Assembly: GCA_016213645.1 (NCBI GenBank) | Contig: JACQZY010000020.1 | Location: 62,001-126,000 of the forward strand | Reading direction: 5' to 3' | Source of the DNA: Actinomycetota bacterium | GTDB taxonomy: Bacteria; Actinomycetota; Thermoleophilia; Solirubrobacterales; JACPNS01 | Length of the DNA: 64,000 bases | Part shown: piece after piece, positions 43,426 to 51,205 of the stretch | How positions within the stretch are numbered: position 1 is the stretch's first letter | Layout of the letters: every line of letters starts with the position of its first letter | Notes under the pieces: generated by a model | The model's input: the letters and a program-made list of their open reading frames with translations, nothing else | Databases searched by the model: none | Told to the model about the DNA's origin: nothing | Program-made: the position numbers and the translations under genes

Positions 43426-44103
43426 ATGCTGGTTCCCCAGGGTCAAATTCGTTTTCGAATCCGGCTGCTCAAGTTCGTGTTGATTTCCGGGACGGTCGCG
43501 TTGTTGATCGGCACGACAGCGGCGGTGACGGCGCGAGATCGGCACCAACCCGACGCACCCGCGGAAAAGCCCGGCAAATACGACCATCTGCGTGCGCACG
43601 GTAAAGCACTGGCAGTGCTCCGAGCCGCGCGCAGTCAGATCGGGGTGCCGTACGTATACGGCGCCCAGCCACGCAGTCCGAACGGCCTCCTCGCCGTCGG
43701 CCACCACAAACATCGCGATGGATTCGACTGCTCGTCGTTCGTGGCCTATGCCTTTCAGGTCGGAGCCGGCGAATGGATCAGCGGAACGATCGCTCACACC
43801 GATCAGATTTGGACGCAGGGTGGCTTGTTGCCTCTCACACCGACGGCAGGTGAGACGGACAAAATAATTCGCGGCACCGGACGCAAGCCGCCACCGGGCG
43901 GATACCGACCAGGAGACATTCTTGAGATGCGCGAGGGTGCCGGAGGATACTGGGGCCACGTCCTGATCGTCAGCGAGCGCGGCCAGGTGATCCAGTCGTA
44001 TCCACCCGACGTGTACGAAACGGAGCCGATCGAAACCTACCTCCGTCGAAACTCACGGATGGGCTGGGTTCGGGTCAAGGCCCTACAGGATTCATCGAAC
44101 TGA
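43426..44103 (+). CDS. NlpC/P60 family cell-wall endopeptidase
   Basis: 225 aa. An N-terminal TM or uncleaved signal (about 14-34) precedes an NlpC/P60 domain with catalytic Cys in GFDCSSFVAYAF and His in YWGHVLIV. It cuts peptide cross-links of peptidoglycan outside the membrane. TAGGCT lies 6 nt before the ATG. It stands divergent from the PDH E1-E2 genes in the gap between the E1 alpha gene and the DsbA/lpd genes. It is a third wall hydrolase in the window (with RlpA-like and Amidase_3). Confidence 0.88.
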   Translation: MLVPQGQIRFRIRLLKFVLISGTVALLIGTTAAVTARDRHQPDAPAEKPGKYDHLRAHGKALAVLRAARSQIGVPYVYGAQPRSPNGLLAVGHHKHRDGFDCSSFVAYAFQVGAGEWISGTIAHTDQIWTQGGLLPLTPTAGETDKIIRGTGRKPPPGGYRPGDILEMREGAGGYWGHVLIVSERGQVIQSYPPDVYETEPIETYLRRNSRMGWVRVKALQDSSN

Positions 44104-44237
44104 GCTGTCGGTTGGTGTACCGACGGCAGTCTGTCGGCGTGGTTGCGTGCGGGATGGCTGCGGTCGGAACGTCGGCACGGGATCGCGGCCACATCGCCTG
44201 AAAGCGACGCTGTGGTGAAGCGTTGAGGCGCCCTGAA

Positions 44238-44924
44238 TCAGTTCTTCAGCGGGCGAAACTCCCGCAGCGCCAACTCGACCAGCTCGCGTTCGCTCGCCAA
44301 GACCGGTGAGCCGTCGGGTGCTGTGCCCGCGAGCAGCGGCAGTTCGGTGCTTCCTCCGACGCGTTCGCGCAACTCTGCGCCCGCGGCGGCCAGCGCCGCG
44401 CGCGTGGATTCCAGCTCGAGCGCCGGTAGAACTGCGCGGGGGTGCATCTCGCAGGCGGCGGCGGCGAGCAGAACCGTGTCGATGTCGTCGACCGGCTTGG
44501 CCGCGTTGAAAATCTGCCGAAACGCGGCCAGACTGAAGGCGACGGTTCGGCCGATCGACTTCGCGTAGATGGCAGCCAGCATCATCTGCCGCGTATCGGC
44601 GATCGTTTTGTGCAGCTGGTCGTCGTCGAAGCGCGGTCGCAGCAGGCCGAACTTCTGGGCCATGTCGTAGATCTGCTCGGTGTCGCCGTCCCACAACGGG
44701 CCGTCGTCAACGTCGGGTTGAAGCACGGGCTGCCACTCGGCCTCGGGCAGGCACTTGGCGATGCGTTCGCCGATCGCCCAGGCGTAGGCGGAACCGATGT
44801 CGTAGTAGAAGGTGAAAGATGGCGGCGCGTCGGTCCGGCCCGCGGACGAGTCCGACGATGCCTGCGAACCGTTCCCGCCGCCCGGCACACCGGAAAGCTC
44901 CGTGAATTCCCCGTCACCGCTCAT
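44238..44924 (-). CDS. DsbA/HCCA-isomerase-like thioredoxin-fold protein
   Basis: 228 aa. FTFYYDIGSAYAW near residue 40 is the first strand of the DsbA/2-hydroxychromene-2-carboxylate isomerase (kappa-GST) family. The CxxC of true DsbA is missing (Ser-Ala in its place), so a thiol isomerase or GST-like cytoplasmic role is likely. The first 35 residues are a Gly/Ser-rich extension. It starts 12 bp after the lpd stop; GAGG about 11 nt upstream of the ATG. Coexpression with dihydrolipoyl dehydrogenase is likely. Confidence 0.82.
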   Translation of the reverse strand: MSGDGEFTELSGVPGGGNGSQASSDSSAGRTDAPPSFTFYYDIGSAYAWAIGERIAKCLPEAEWQPVLQPDVDDGPLWDGDTEQIYDMAQKFGLLRPRFDDDQLHKTIADTRQMMLAAIYAKSIGRTVAFSLAAFRQIFNAAKPVDDIDTVLLAAAACEMHPRAVLPALELESTRAALAAAGAELRERVGGSTELPLLAGTAPDGSPVLASERELVELALREFRPLKN

Positions 44925-44936
44925 CACGGGCACGCC

Positions 44937-46346
44937 TCACGCATGCAGCACCCAGCCGTCGGCCGCCCTCGCGGCCTCCAGTACGGCCTCGGAGATCGTG
45001 GGGTGAGCGTGGATTATCCGCGCGAGATCCGGGTATCCGATTTGCGCGCTCTTGGCCACGGCCAACTCGGCGATCAGGTCCGCCGCCTTCGGGCCAACGG
45101 CGTGCGCGCCGAGTATCTCACCGCTTTCGGTGTCGCCGATGATCTTCACGAAACCAGTGCGATCTCCATAGACGGTCGCCGCTCCGGCGGCCGCCAGATC
45201 AAAGCGTCCCACGGTCACGGCGCCGCACACCTCGCGCGCCTGCGCCTCCGTCAAGCCGATGCTTGAAACCTGCGGTGCGCAGAAAGTGGCGCGAGGAATG
45301 TTGTCCACAACGATCGGCTCGCAGTCCTCAAATTGCACCATCGCCTCAACGGCCACCACTCCCTCCTCCGAAGCCTTGTGCGCCAGCGCCGGACCGCGCA
45401 CGACATCGCCAATCGCGTAGATGCGAGGGTTCGACGTGCGCTGTCGCTCATCGATCTCAATCAGTCCGCGTTCGCCGGTCTTCACGCCGGCGGCGGCTAG
45501 ATCGAGGCTCTCGGTGTCCGGCGCGCGCCCCGCCGCGATGCAAAGCCGGTCGAACTCGTCGCGCTCACCCCCGACCGTGACCGCGACGCTCCCGACACCG
45601 GGTTCAACCGCGTCGATCTTCGCGCCGGCCAGCACCTTCACGTTCTGCTTGCCAAGCTCCTTGGCGACGTGCTCGGCGATCTCCGGCTCTTCTGCGGGCA
45701 GTATCCGAGGCAGCGCCTCGATCAAAGTGACCCGCACACCCATGCGGCCGAAGGCCGAGGCCACCTCCACCCCGCTGGCACCGGCGCCGATTACGGCCAG
45801 CGACTCGGGTAGGTCATGCGTCAGCCAGGCGCCAGCGGTGTCCAACACGCGCCCTTCGAACTTCAACCCCAGCACCGGCATTGCAACCGAGCCGGTCGCA
45901 ATGATCACGCGCGAGGCAAAGAGCTCGTGCTCACCCTGAGGATCGGTCACGCTTAGCTCGACGGCCTCATCGCCGCCGGGGGCGGCCAGTGCGGCGTCGC
46001 CCTTAAAGGCGTGGATTCCGTGCTTCTTCAACAGCCCCGCGACACCACCGGTCAGCGTGCTGACCACGCGGTCGCGACGACGCGCGACCTTCGTCCAGTC
46101 GACCTGCGGCGTACCGTCGCCAGGCAGCGTGATGCCATAACGCGACGCCTTGCCGATCTCGTCGAGCACGTCGGCACTCCGTAGCACGGCCTTCGCCGGG
46201 ATGCAGGCGTAGTTGAGGCAGCGTCCGCCGGTGCGGTCCTTCTCGATAATCGCAACCGACAAACCCAGCTGGCGCGCACGGATCGCCGCAACGTAGCCGC
46301 CGGGTCCGGCACCGATCACGGCCAGGTCGTAGGTTCCATCACCCAT
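44937..46346 (-). CDS. lpdA: Dihydrolipoyl dehydrogenase
   Basis: 469 aa pyridine-nucleotide disulfide oxidoreductase. FAD-binding IGAGPGGYVAAIRA is at the N terminus. The redox Cys pair is C43/C48 in GGRCLNYACIP (usual form GGTCLNxGCIP, with Arg, Tyr and Ala substitutions). NAD-binding AVIGAGASGVEVAS, the C-terminal FAD motif IYAIGDV and the catalytic HAHPTISE complete the set. It reoxidises dihydrolipoyl-E2 with NAD+. GGAGA precedes the ATG. Overlaps the upstream TM-protein gene by 8 bp. Confidence 0.95.
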   Translation of the reverse strand: MGDGTYDLAVIGAGPGGYVAAIRARQLGLSVAIIEKDRTGGRCLNYACIPAKAVLRSADVLDEIGKASRYGITLPGDGTPQVDWTKVARRRDRVVSTLTGGVAGLLKKHGIHAFKGDAALAAPGGDEAVELSVTDPQGEHELFASRVIIATGSVAMPVLGLKFEGRVLDTAGAWLTHDLPESLAVIGAGASGVEVASAFGRMGVRVTLIEALPRILPAEEPEIAEHVAKELGKQNVKVLAGAKIDAVEPGVGSVAVTVGGERDEFDRLCIAAGRAPDTESLDLAAAGVKTGERGLIEIDERQRTSNPRIYAIGDVVRGPALAHKASEEGVVAVEAMVQFEDCEPIVVDNIPRATFCAPQVSSIGLTEAQAREVCGAVTVGRFDLAAAGAATVYGDRTGFVKIIGDTESGEILGAHAVGPKAADLIAELAVAKSAQIGYPDLARIIHAHPTISEAVLEAARAADGWVLHA

Positions 46347-46881
46347 TGGCGGCGTCTCCGTTGGCGTTATCGCGGTCGATCTGAGCCATCTGTTCCCGCA
46401 GCCGACGTTGTGCCGGACTTTCCGGCATCTGGATGCGCGCCATCGCACGGATCAGAAACCAGAACAGCGTCGAGAAGCCGACGATCAGCGCGATGTACGG
46501 CACCAGCAACCAGACACTGCTCGCCTTCATCAAGGCCAGTAGGAACATGATCACGGTGAGCGCGAGGATCGTCTGAAAGCCCAGCACGGCCCAGTACTTC
46601 GTGCGCCACATGCCGGCGGCGGACACCAGCAGCAGCGCGGCGATAAAGATCTGTTGCACAATCGCGGCGCTCTGTTTGTCCGTATCGACGTGGACGAAGA
46701 AGATCACGACGACGTTGAAGATCGCAAACACCAGCGCAACGATCGCGGCTACCGTGACCGCCACCGGACGCTCGCCCGGCGCCAGCGGCACAAGCGCGGC
46801 GCGGGCCTCGGCGTTCTTGGCCTCGCCGCGCGCGCGTGCGCGGGCGCGGAAATCGTTTGGCTCGCTGGATTGATCGTTCAT
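46339..46881 (-). CDS. Four-TM membrane protein (hypothetical)
   Basis: 180 aa. A charged N terminus (FRARARARGEAKNAEARAAL) is followed by four TM helices (about 42-62, 75-92, 98-118, 122-145) and a basic amphipathic C-terminal helix (ESPAQRRLREQMAQIDRD). No family is recognised. The ATG at 46881 is preceded by a weak AAGG; a TTG two codons upstream is unlikely. Its stop overlaps the lpd start, so it may be needed for translation of lpd or simply share its promoter. Divergently placed next to argF on the same strand. Confidence 0.68.
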   Translation of the reverse strand: MNDQSSEPNDFRARARARGEAKNAEARAALVPLAPGERPVAVTVAAIVALVFAIFNVVVIFFVHVDTDKQSAAIVQQIFIAALLLVSAAGMWRTKYWAVLGFQTILALTVIMFLLALMKASSVWLLVPYIALIVGFSTLFWFLIRAMARIQMPESPAQRRLREQMAQIDRDNANGDAANG

Positions 46882-46920
46882 GCCCAAGACCTTGCCGGTC
46901 AGATTATGGGTTCGGTCGGA

Positions 46921-47856
46921 TCAGCGCGGCAGAAGGTGCTCGAGTAGCGCCTTCTGGACGTGTAGGCGGTTCTCGGCCTGATCGAAGATCGCGGACCGAT
47001 CGCCGTACAGAACGTCGGCCGTGATCTCCTCTTCGGCGTGGGCGGGCAGGCAGTGCAACGCCACCGCAGTGGGCTTAGCCACGCTGATCAGCCGGTCGTT
47101 CAGCTGGTACGGCCCGAGGTCGCGCTTGCGGCGTTCGGAGTCCTCGTCACCCATGCTCACCCAAACATCGGTGTAGACCGCGTCGGCCTCCGCGGCCGCG
47201 ACCTCGGGATCGGTGGTGAGTTCTACGCAGCCACCGGCGGTGGCGACACTCTCCGCGAGTCGAACTGCCGCCGGGTCCGGGGTGTAGCCGTCCGGCGTGG
47301 CCACGGCAACGGTCACCCCGGCCATCGCGCCGAGCACCATCAGCGACGCGGCGACGTTGTTGCCGTCGCCCACGTAGGCGAGCTTCAGTCCGGCTGTGTC
47401 GCCGAAGCGCTCGCGCATCGTCATCAGGTCGGCGAGTGCCTGGCACGGGTGATGATCGCGTGTCAGCAAGTTGAAGACCGGCACGTTCGCGTTGGCGGCG
47501 AGCTGTTCGACGGTGTCGTGCGGACCGGTGCGAATGCCGATCGCATGTACGAAACGCTCCATCACCAAAGCGGTGTCGCGCAAGGATTCGCCGCGCGAAA
47601 GCTGCATCGCGTCGCCGGAGAGCACCATCGGATGACCGCCCAGTTCGTACACGCCGATCTCCGCGCTCATGCGCGTGCGCGTGCTCGGCTTTTCGAAGAT
47701 CAAGGCGACGGTCTTACCGGCGAGCGCGCCGGAAATCCCGGTGGGGGAAGTTCCGGCCCCCTCCGCGCGCGCGGACTTGAGCTCGGCGGCGCGATCGAGA
47801 ATCGCCGCCAGTTCGCCGGGCGTTAGTTCCGCTCCCGTGAGAAAATGAGTTGCCAT
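46921..47856 (-). CDS. argF: Ornithine carbamoyltransferase
   Basis: 311 aa. The carbamoyl-phosphate motif FEKPSTRTR, HPCQALADL and ornithine-site HCLPAH are present. It forms citrulline from ornithine and carbamoyl phosphate in arginine synthesis. A CATAAT six bases before the ATG is a near-consensus -10, consistent with a leaderless mRNA. No other arg gene is adjacent, so it is detached from a typical arg operon. Divergent from the RNA methyltransferase gene. Confidence 0.95.
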   Translation of the reverse strand: MATHFLTGAELTPGELAAILDRAAELKSARAEGAGTSPTGISGALAGKTVALIFEKPSTRTRMSAEIGVYELGGHPMVLSGDAMQLSRGESLRDTALVMERFVHAIGIRTGPHDTVEQLAANANVPVFNLLTRDHHPCQALADLMTMRERFGDTAGLKLAYVGDGNNVAASLMVLGAMAGVTVAVATPDGYTPDPAAVRLAESVATAGGCVELTTDPEVAAAEADAVYTDVWVSMGDEDSERRKRDLGPYQLNDRLISVAKPTAVALHCLPAHAEEEITADVLYGDRSAIFDQAENRLHVQKALLEHLLPR

Positions 47857-47954
47857 CGCGAGATTATGGCCGAGCGCGCTACGGCGGCGACTTTCGGCAA
47901 GCAGTTTTTCGTAGTCGACGATGGGCCGGCAGTGCGGCCCGCTACCGTCGATAC

Positions 47955-48413
47955 GTGAGCGCGGATCCGGCAACTTCAGCACCACGAAGGCGTTTCTTCA
48001 AAGGCGATCGCGTCGAATTGGCGATCGACTCGCTGGCGCACGGTGGCGCGGGTGTCGGACGCGCCGAAGGGTTTGTGGTGTTCGTTCGCGGCGCGTTGCC
48101 CGGAGATCGCGTGATCGCGGAAGTTACGGGGGGCAAGAAGCGCTTCGCCGAGGCGCGTGTTGTGGAGGTGCTTGAGCCCGGTCCGAACCGCGTGGCTGAA
48201 CGGGCGCCCCATCCGGGAGCTACCTGGCAATGTCTGCGCTACGACGCCCAGCTAGGCGAGAAGCAACGCCAGGTGCGCGAGGCGCTCGAACGGCTCGGCG
48301 GGTTTGAACTGGCCGAAGCAAGCGCGGATGCGGACGGTGCGGACGGTGCGGACGCAGACGGCGCGAACGGCGGCGAGCAACGACCGATAATCGAGCCGAT
48401 CATCGCGGCCTGA
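47955..48413 (+). CDS. RNA uracil-C5 methyltransferase, N-terminal part (ends at in-frame UGA)
   Basis: 152 aa. The N-terminal TRAM-like OB domain (FFKGDRVELAIDSLAHGGAGVGR, GALPGDRVIAEV) and the linker of the RumA/TrmA family. The iron-sulfur CxxxxxCGGC motif is replaced by PHPGATWQCLRY, as in cluster-free members. An Asp/Ala/Gly-rich insertion (ADADGADGADADG) follows, and the frame ends at TGA immediately before the WNYRNKVEFSF segment that the family has next. The GTG start lies 6 nt after TACCGT. The C-terminal part continues in the same frame beyond the stop. Confidence 0.8.
   Translation: MSADPATSAPRRRFFKGDRVELAIDSLAHGGAGVGRAEGFVVFVRGALPGDRVIAEVTGGKKRFAEARVVEVLEPGPNRVAERAPHPGATWQCLRYDAQLGEKQRQVREALERLGGFELAEASADADGADGADADGANGGEQRPIIEPIIAA
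48411..48413 (+). other. In-frame UGA inside an otherwise continuous methyltransferase gene
   Basis: The codons before and after this TGA are in the same reading frame, so a single-base change rather than a frameshift separates the two halves. No second stop occurs on either side within the gene. UGA is used normally as a stop elsewhere in the window, so this is not genome-wide recoding. Nonsense mutation, sequencing error and programmed readthrough remain possible. Confidence 0.85.
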
Positions 48414-48455
48414 TCTTCACACGACGACCCGGCAATCTGGAACTACCGCAACAAG

Positions 48456-49520
48456 GTGGAGTTCTCGTTTGGAACCCGCTCGCCCGAACAGGGCGGTGGC
48501 CTCGCCTTGGGCTACCACCGCCCCGGACATTGGGATGTGATCGAGGACGTCGACGACATCGTTCTGGCGAGTGAACGCGCAAACGCGATCCGGCGGATCG
48601 TGCGCGACTGGTGCGAGCAGCAGGGGCTCGGGCCTTACGACCGCGATGAACGTTTCGGATTTCTGCGCAATTTGATTGTGCGCGAAGGCCGGCACACAGG
48701 CGACACGCTCGTGCGGCTGGTCACGTCCACCACGGAGCCGCAACCCTATGGTTTCGACACGGCGAGTTTTCTCGGCGCGCTCGGCACACTCGATCCGCCT
48801 CCGGCGAGTGTGATCTGGAGCCGTTCCGACGACCCGGGCAACGCCACCCGCGACACGCGCGACAAAGTCCTGCTCGGCAGCTCGTATTTGGAAGAGGAGA
48901 TTCTGAATCAGCGCTACCGCATCTCGGCTGACGCGTTCTTCCAGACCAACTCCGACCAGACCGAGAAGCTCTACGGCACGGCGGTCGAGTTCGCCGGGTT
49001 GAGCGGTCGCGAGACCGTGTTCGACCTCTACTGCGGCAGCGGCACGATCGGAATCTCGATGGCCGAGCACGCGCGGCACGTCTGGGGAATCGAGATCGTC
49101 GAGAGCGCGGTCGCCGACGCGAACAAGAACGCCAACCTCAACGGCGTGACCGACGCCGAGTTCATCGCCGGCGACATGCGACTGGCGCTGCCGAAGCTGA
49201 TCGAAGACGCGGGCACCCCGGACGTCGTGGTGCTGGACCCGCCGCGCGCGGGGCTGAGTTCCAAGGTCTGCCGCCGTGTGCTTGACGCCGCGCCAAGGCG
49301 GATCGTCTACGTCAGCTGCAACCCCACCACGCTGGCGCCAAACCTGCGGCAATTCGCCGACAGCGGCTACACGCTGCGTCGCGTACGCCCGGTAGACATG
49401 TTCCCCCACACCCCGCACATCGAGTGTGTGGCGGTGATGGACCTAACCGACGACGCACGTCGCCTCGCGGTGATCGAACAACGCCGCGCCGAAAAACGCT
49501 CGCCCCGCAACCCGGCGTAG
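48456..49520 (+). CDS. RNA uracil-C5 methyltransferase, catalytic part
   Basis: 354 aa from the first in-frame GTG after the UGA; the family homology actually begins about 14 codons earlier at IWNYRNK. SAM-binding DLYCGSGTIGISMA, VVLDPPRAGLS and the nucleophilic Cys in YVSCNPTTLAPNL are intact. The enzyme family methylates C5 of a specific uridine in tRNA or 23S rRNA. With catalytic residues preserved, loss of function is not recent decay; either reinitiation at the GTG or readthrough would be needed for expression. See the finding on the UGA. Confidence 0.85.
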   Translation: MEFSFGTRSPEQGGGLALGYHRPGHWDVIEDVDDIVLASERANAIRRIVRDWCEQQGLGPYDRDERFGFLRNLIVREGRHTGDTLVRLVTSTTEPQPYGFDTASFLGALGTLDPPPASVIWSRSDDPGNATRDTRDKVLLGSSYLEEEILNQRYRISADAFFQTNSDQTEKLYGTAVEFAGLSGRETVFDLYCGSGTIGISMAEHARHVWGIEIVESAVADANKNANLNGVTDAEFIAGDMRLALPKLIEDAGTPDVVVLDPPRAGLSSKVCRRVLDAAPRRIVYVSCNPTTLAPNLRQFADSGYTLRRVRPVDMFPHTPHIECVAVMDLTDDARRLAVIEQRRAEKRSPRNPA

Positions 49521-49565
49521 CCCACCACGGCCACGGAGCCCGCGGCGGAGGGAGCCGCAGCGGGC

Positions 49566-49645
49566 CCGCAGCGGAGCCAGACTCCGGGGCAGGAATTGGC
49601 TTGAGAGCCGCAGCGGAGCCAGACTCCGGGGCAGGAATTGGCTTG
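49566..49645. repeat. 42-bp tandem duplication
   Basis: Two copies of a 38-bp unit (starting CCGCAGCGGAGCCAGACTC and ending GGAATTGGCTTG) with period 42 bp, 45 bp after the methyltransferase stop. A shorter related fragment precedes them. Non-coding. Probably a recent local duplication. Confidence 0.8.
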
Positions 49646-49674
49646 GGAGAGGGGTCCGGGGCTTGGCGGGGTGT

Positions 49675-50307
49675 TTACGGACGCATGCTGAACGGTGGAT
49701 AGCGGTCGGTCACCAGCAGCGCTACGTAGCCGTTGACTCGCCAGCCCCAGCGCAACACGCCGACGATGAAATCGAACGCGCCACGCGGATATCTACCGGT
49801 GAACAGGACCGCGAACCACGCGAAAATGACGACGAAGAACACCGCGATCCACAAAAACATCAGCACGACAAAATGCGGAATCGCCAGGAACCACTTGACC
49901 AGCGGCAGCCACCTGTTAATGCCGAGTTTCGCATCCGGATAGTCGATCTCCAGCAACACCGACTGCTGCTCGTCGGTGGACGGATACTTGTCGTCGAGCA
50001 GGCATCCGTACGCACACACCCGCGCTGTGAATCGCGAGATCTCAACGTTGAAGTCGAACCACCAGCGCGGGTACTTCTGACGGAACAGGATCATCAGCAG
50101 TGTCGGGAACAAGATGACCCCTCCCTCTTGTGCACCTTGCAGCAGCCCGAGCACGATCGCGATCGGGATCACGTAGAAGATCCGGAAGAACGTGCTGAGC
50201 CGGTCGAGATCGCGGTCGGGATATGCAACGTCGAAGCGGACCGGGTAAGGAGATTGAGCCGGCGGCGGCGGTACTGGTGCGGCGGCCGGAGGTGTGTCTG
50301 TGTTCAT
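49675..50307 (-). CDS. DUF4389 membrane protein
   Basis: 210 aa. A Pro-rich N terminus (about 1-22) is followed by two DUF4389-type halves. Each half has two TM helices and a W/R-containing loop (KYPRWWFDFNVEISRF; GRYPRGAFDFIVGVLRWGWRV). This family is common in actinobacteria but has no known function; a role in lipid or envelope biology is often guessed. TATGGT lies 6 nt before the ATG. The gene ends directly before the 42-bp duplication. Confidence 0.9.
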   Translation of the reverse strand: MNTDTPPAAAPVPPPPAQSPYPVRFDVAYPDRDLDRLSTFFRIFYVIPIAIVLGLLQGAQEGGVILFPTLLMILFRQKYPRWWFDFNVEISRFTARVCAYGCLLDDKYPSTDEQQSVLLEIDYPDAKLGINRWLPLVKWFLAIPHFVVLMFLWIAVFFVVIFAWFAVLFTGRYPRGAFDFIVGVLRWGWRVNGYVALLVTDRYPPFSMRP

Positions 50308-50358
50308 CGCGCCACCATACCGACGAACGCGACCGGGTGCTTTCTTCCAGGCGCGAGA

Positions 50359-50973
50359 CTAAAAAGGCGGCAGCTGTGCGTGCCAGACGCCTAGGCCCTT
50401 GAAGGCATCCCAGAACGCCCGCTTGGCCGATTCGTCGTCTAGACACTCGTCCAGATCGGGTGTGAAAAGAGCGTCGCAGTGCGCGGTCCACTGCTGGATC
50501 TCACCCGCCCGTGGCTCCAGCGCCGCCGCGCCCGGCATCTCAAGCGCGGCCACCGCGTCAAGCGCCGGCTCGCCCATGATCACGACCACGCGCGGCTGTA
50601 CCACCATCAACTCGTCGAGCACGCGCGCCATGCACGAATCCGCGGCTTCGACCGGCTCGACCGGGCACTTCACGCTGACCGTGCCATACACCGTCAGCGG
50701 ATCGATTCCTAGTCGCTTAAACGACTTCGTCAGCGCGGTCCCGGCCCGGCCGTAGAACGCAACCCCCTCTTCGACCTCTGCGGGCTTCGCTGTGTGCTTG
50801 AGCAGAAAGATGTCGGCCTGAGGATGACCGCTGCCGAGCACCGGCATCAGGCTGCCGCGAGGGCATTCGTCGCATCCATGGATCTCGTGGGCCAGCGAAT
50901 TGAGCTCGCGGATTGCGCGCTCCAAGTACTTCTCGCGGATTTCATCGTCTGTGAGCGGCATTTCGTCTTTCAT
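50359..50973 (-). CDS. Uracil-DNA-glycosylase-like protein with atypical active site
   Basis: 204 aa. GCDECPRG, the GRAGTALTKSF helix, VSVKCP and VIMGEPALD place it in the family 4/5 UDG-like superfamily, and several Cys could bind an iron-sulfur cluster. The catalytic motif A region, normally GEAPG followed by a Glu/Asp, reads LKHTAKPAEVEEG, so the base-excision chemistry may be changed. ATG at 50973 has GGGGTGA before it; an ATG four codons in is an alternative. Standalone. Substrate unknown; it may be a DNA-repair enzyme with altered specificity or a non-catalytic relative. Confidence 0.8.
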   Translation of the reverse strand: MKDEMPLTDDEIREKYLERAIRELNSLAHEIHGCDECPRGSLMPVLGSGHPQADIFLLKHTAKPAEVEEGVAFYGRAGTALTKSFKRLGIDPLTVYGTVSVKCPVEPVEAADSCMARVLDELMVVQPRVVVIMGEPALDAVAALEMPGAAALEPRAGEIQQWTAHCDALFTPDLDECLDDESAKRAFWDAFKGLGVWHAQLPPF

Positions 50974-51205
50974 CGGTTCACCCCGCAGTTCATCTTGGCG
51001 GATGCCGGCCGGGTCCTCCCGAACCACCGGCCGAAAGACGGAGTTCGCCGACGAGAGGGGGAGCTTCTCGCCGGCGATTCCGCTACATCCTGAGCCACGG
51101 ATTTAGACGACCCGCGGTCGGCTCCTTGAGACCGCAGCGACAGTTGCGCGCGGCAGGTTTTGTTGCGGGCGCAGGAGAGCGGAGACGAAGTCGACAGCGC
51201 CGCGT

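Noticed and set aside
47955-49520. Frameshift explanation for the split methyltransferase
   Set aside because: The stop at 48411 and the downstream GTG at 48456 are 45 bases apart, so both halves share a frame; the interruption is a nonsense codon.
49424-49702. Extension of a frame through the 42-bp repeat
   Set aside because: Its Gly/Ala/Asp-rich peptide derives from the repeat, and the first part is out of frame within the methyltransferase gene.
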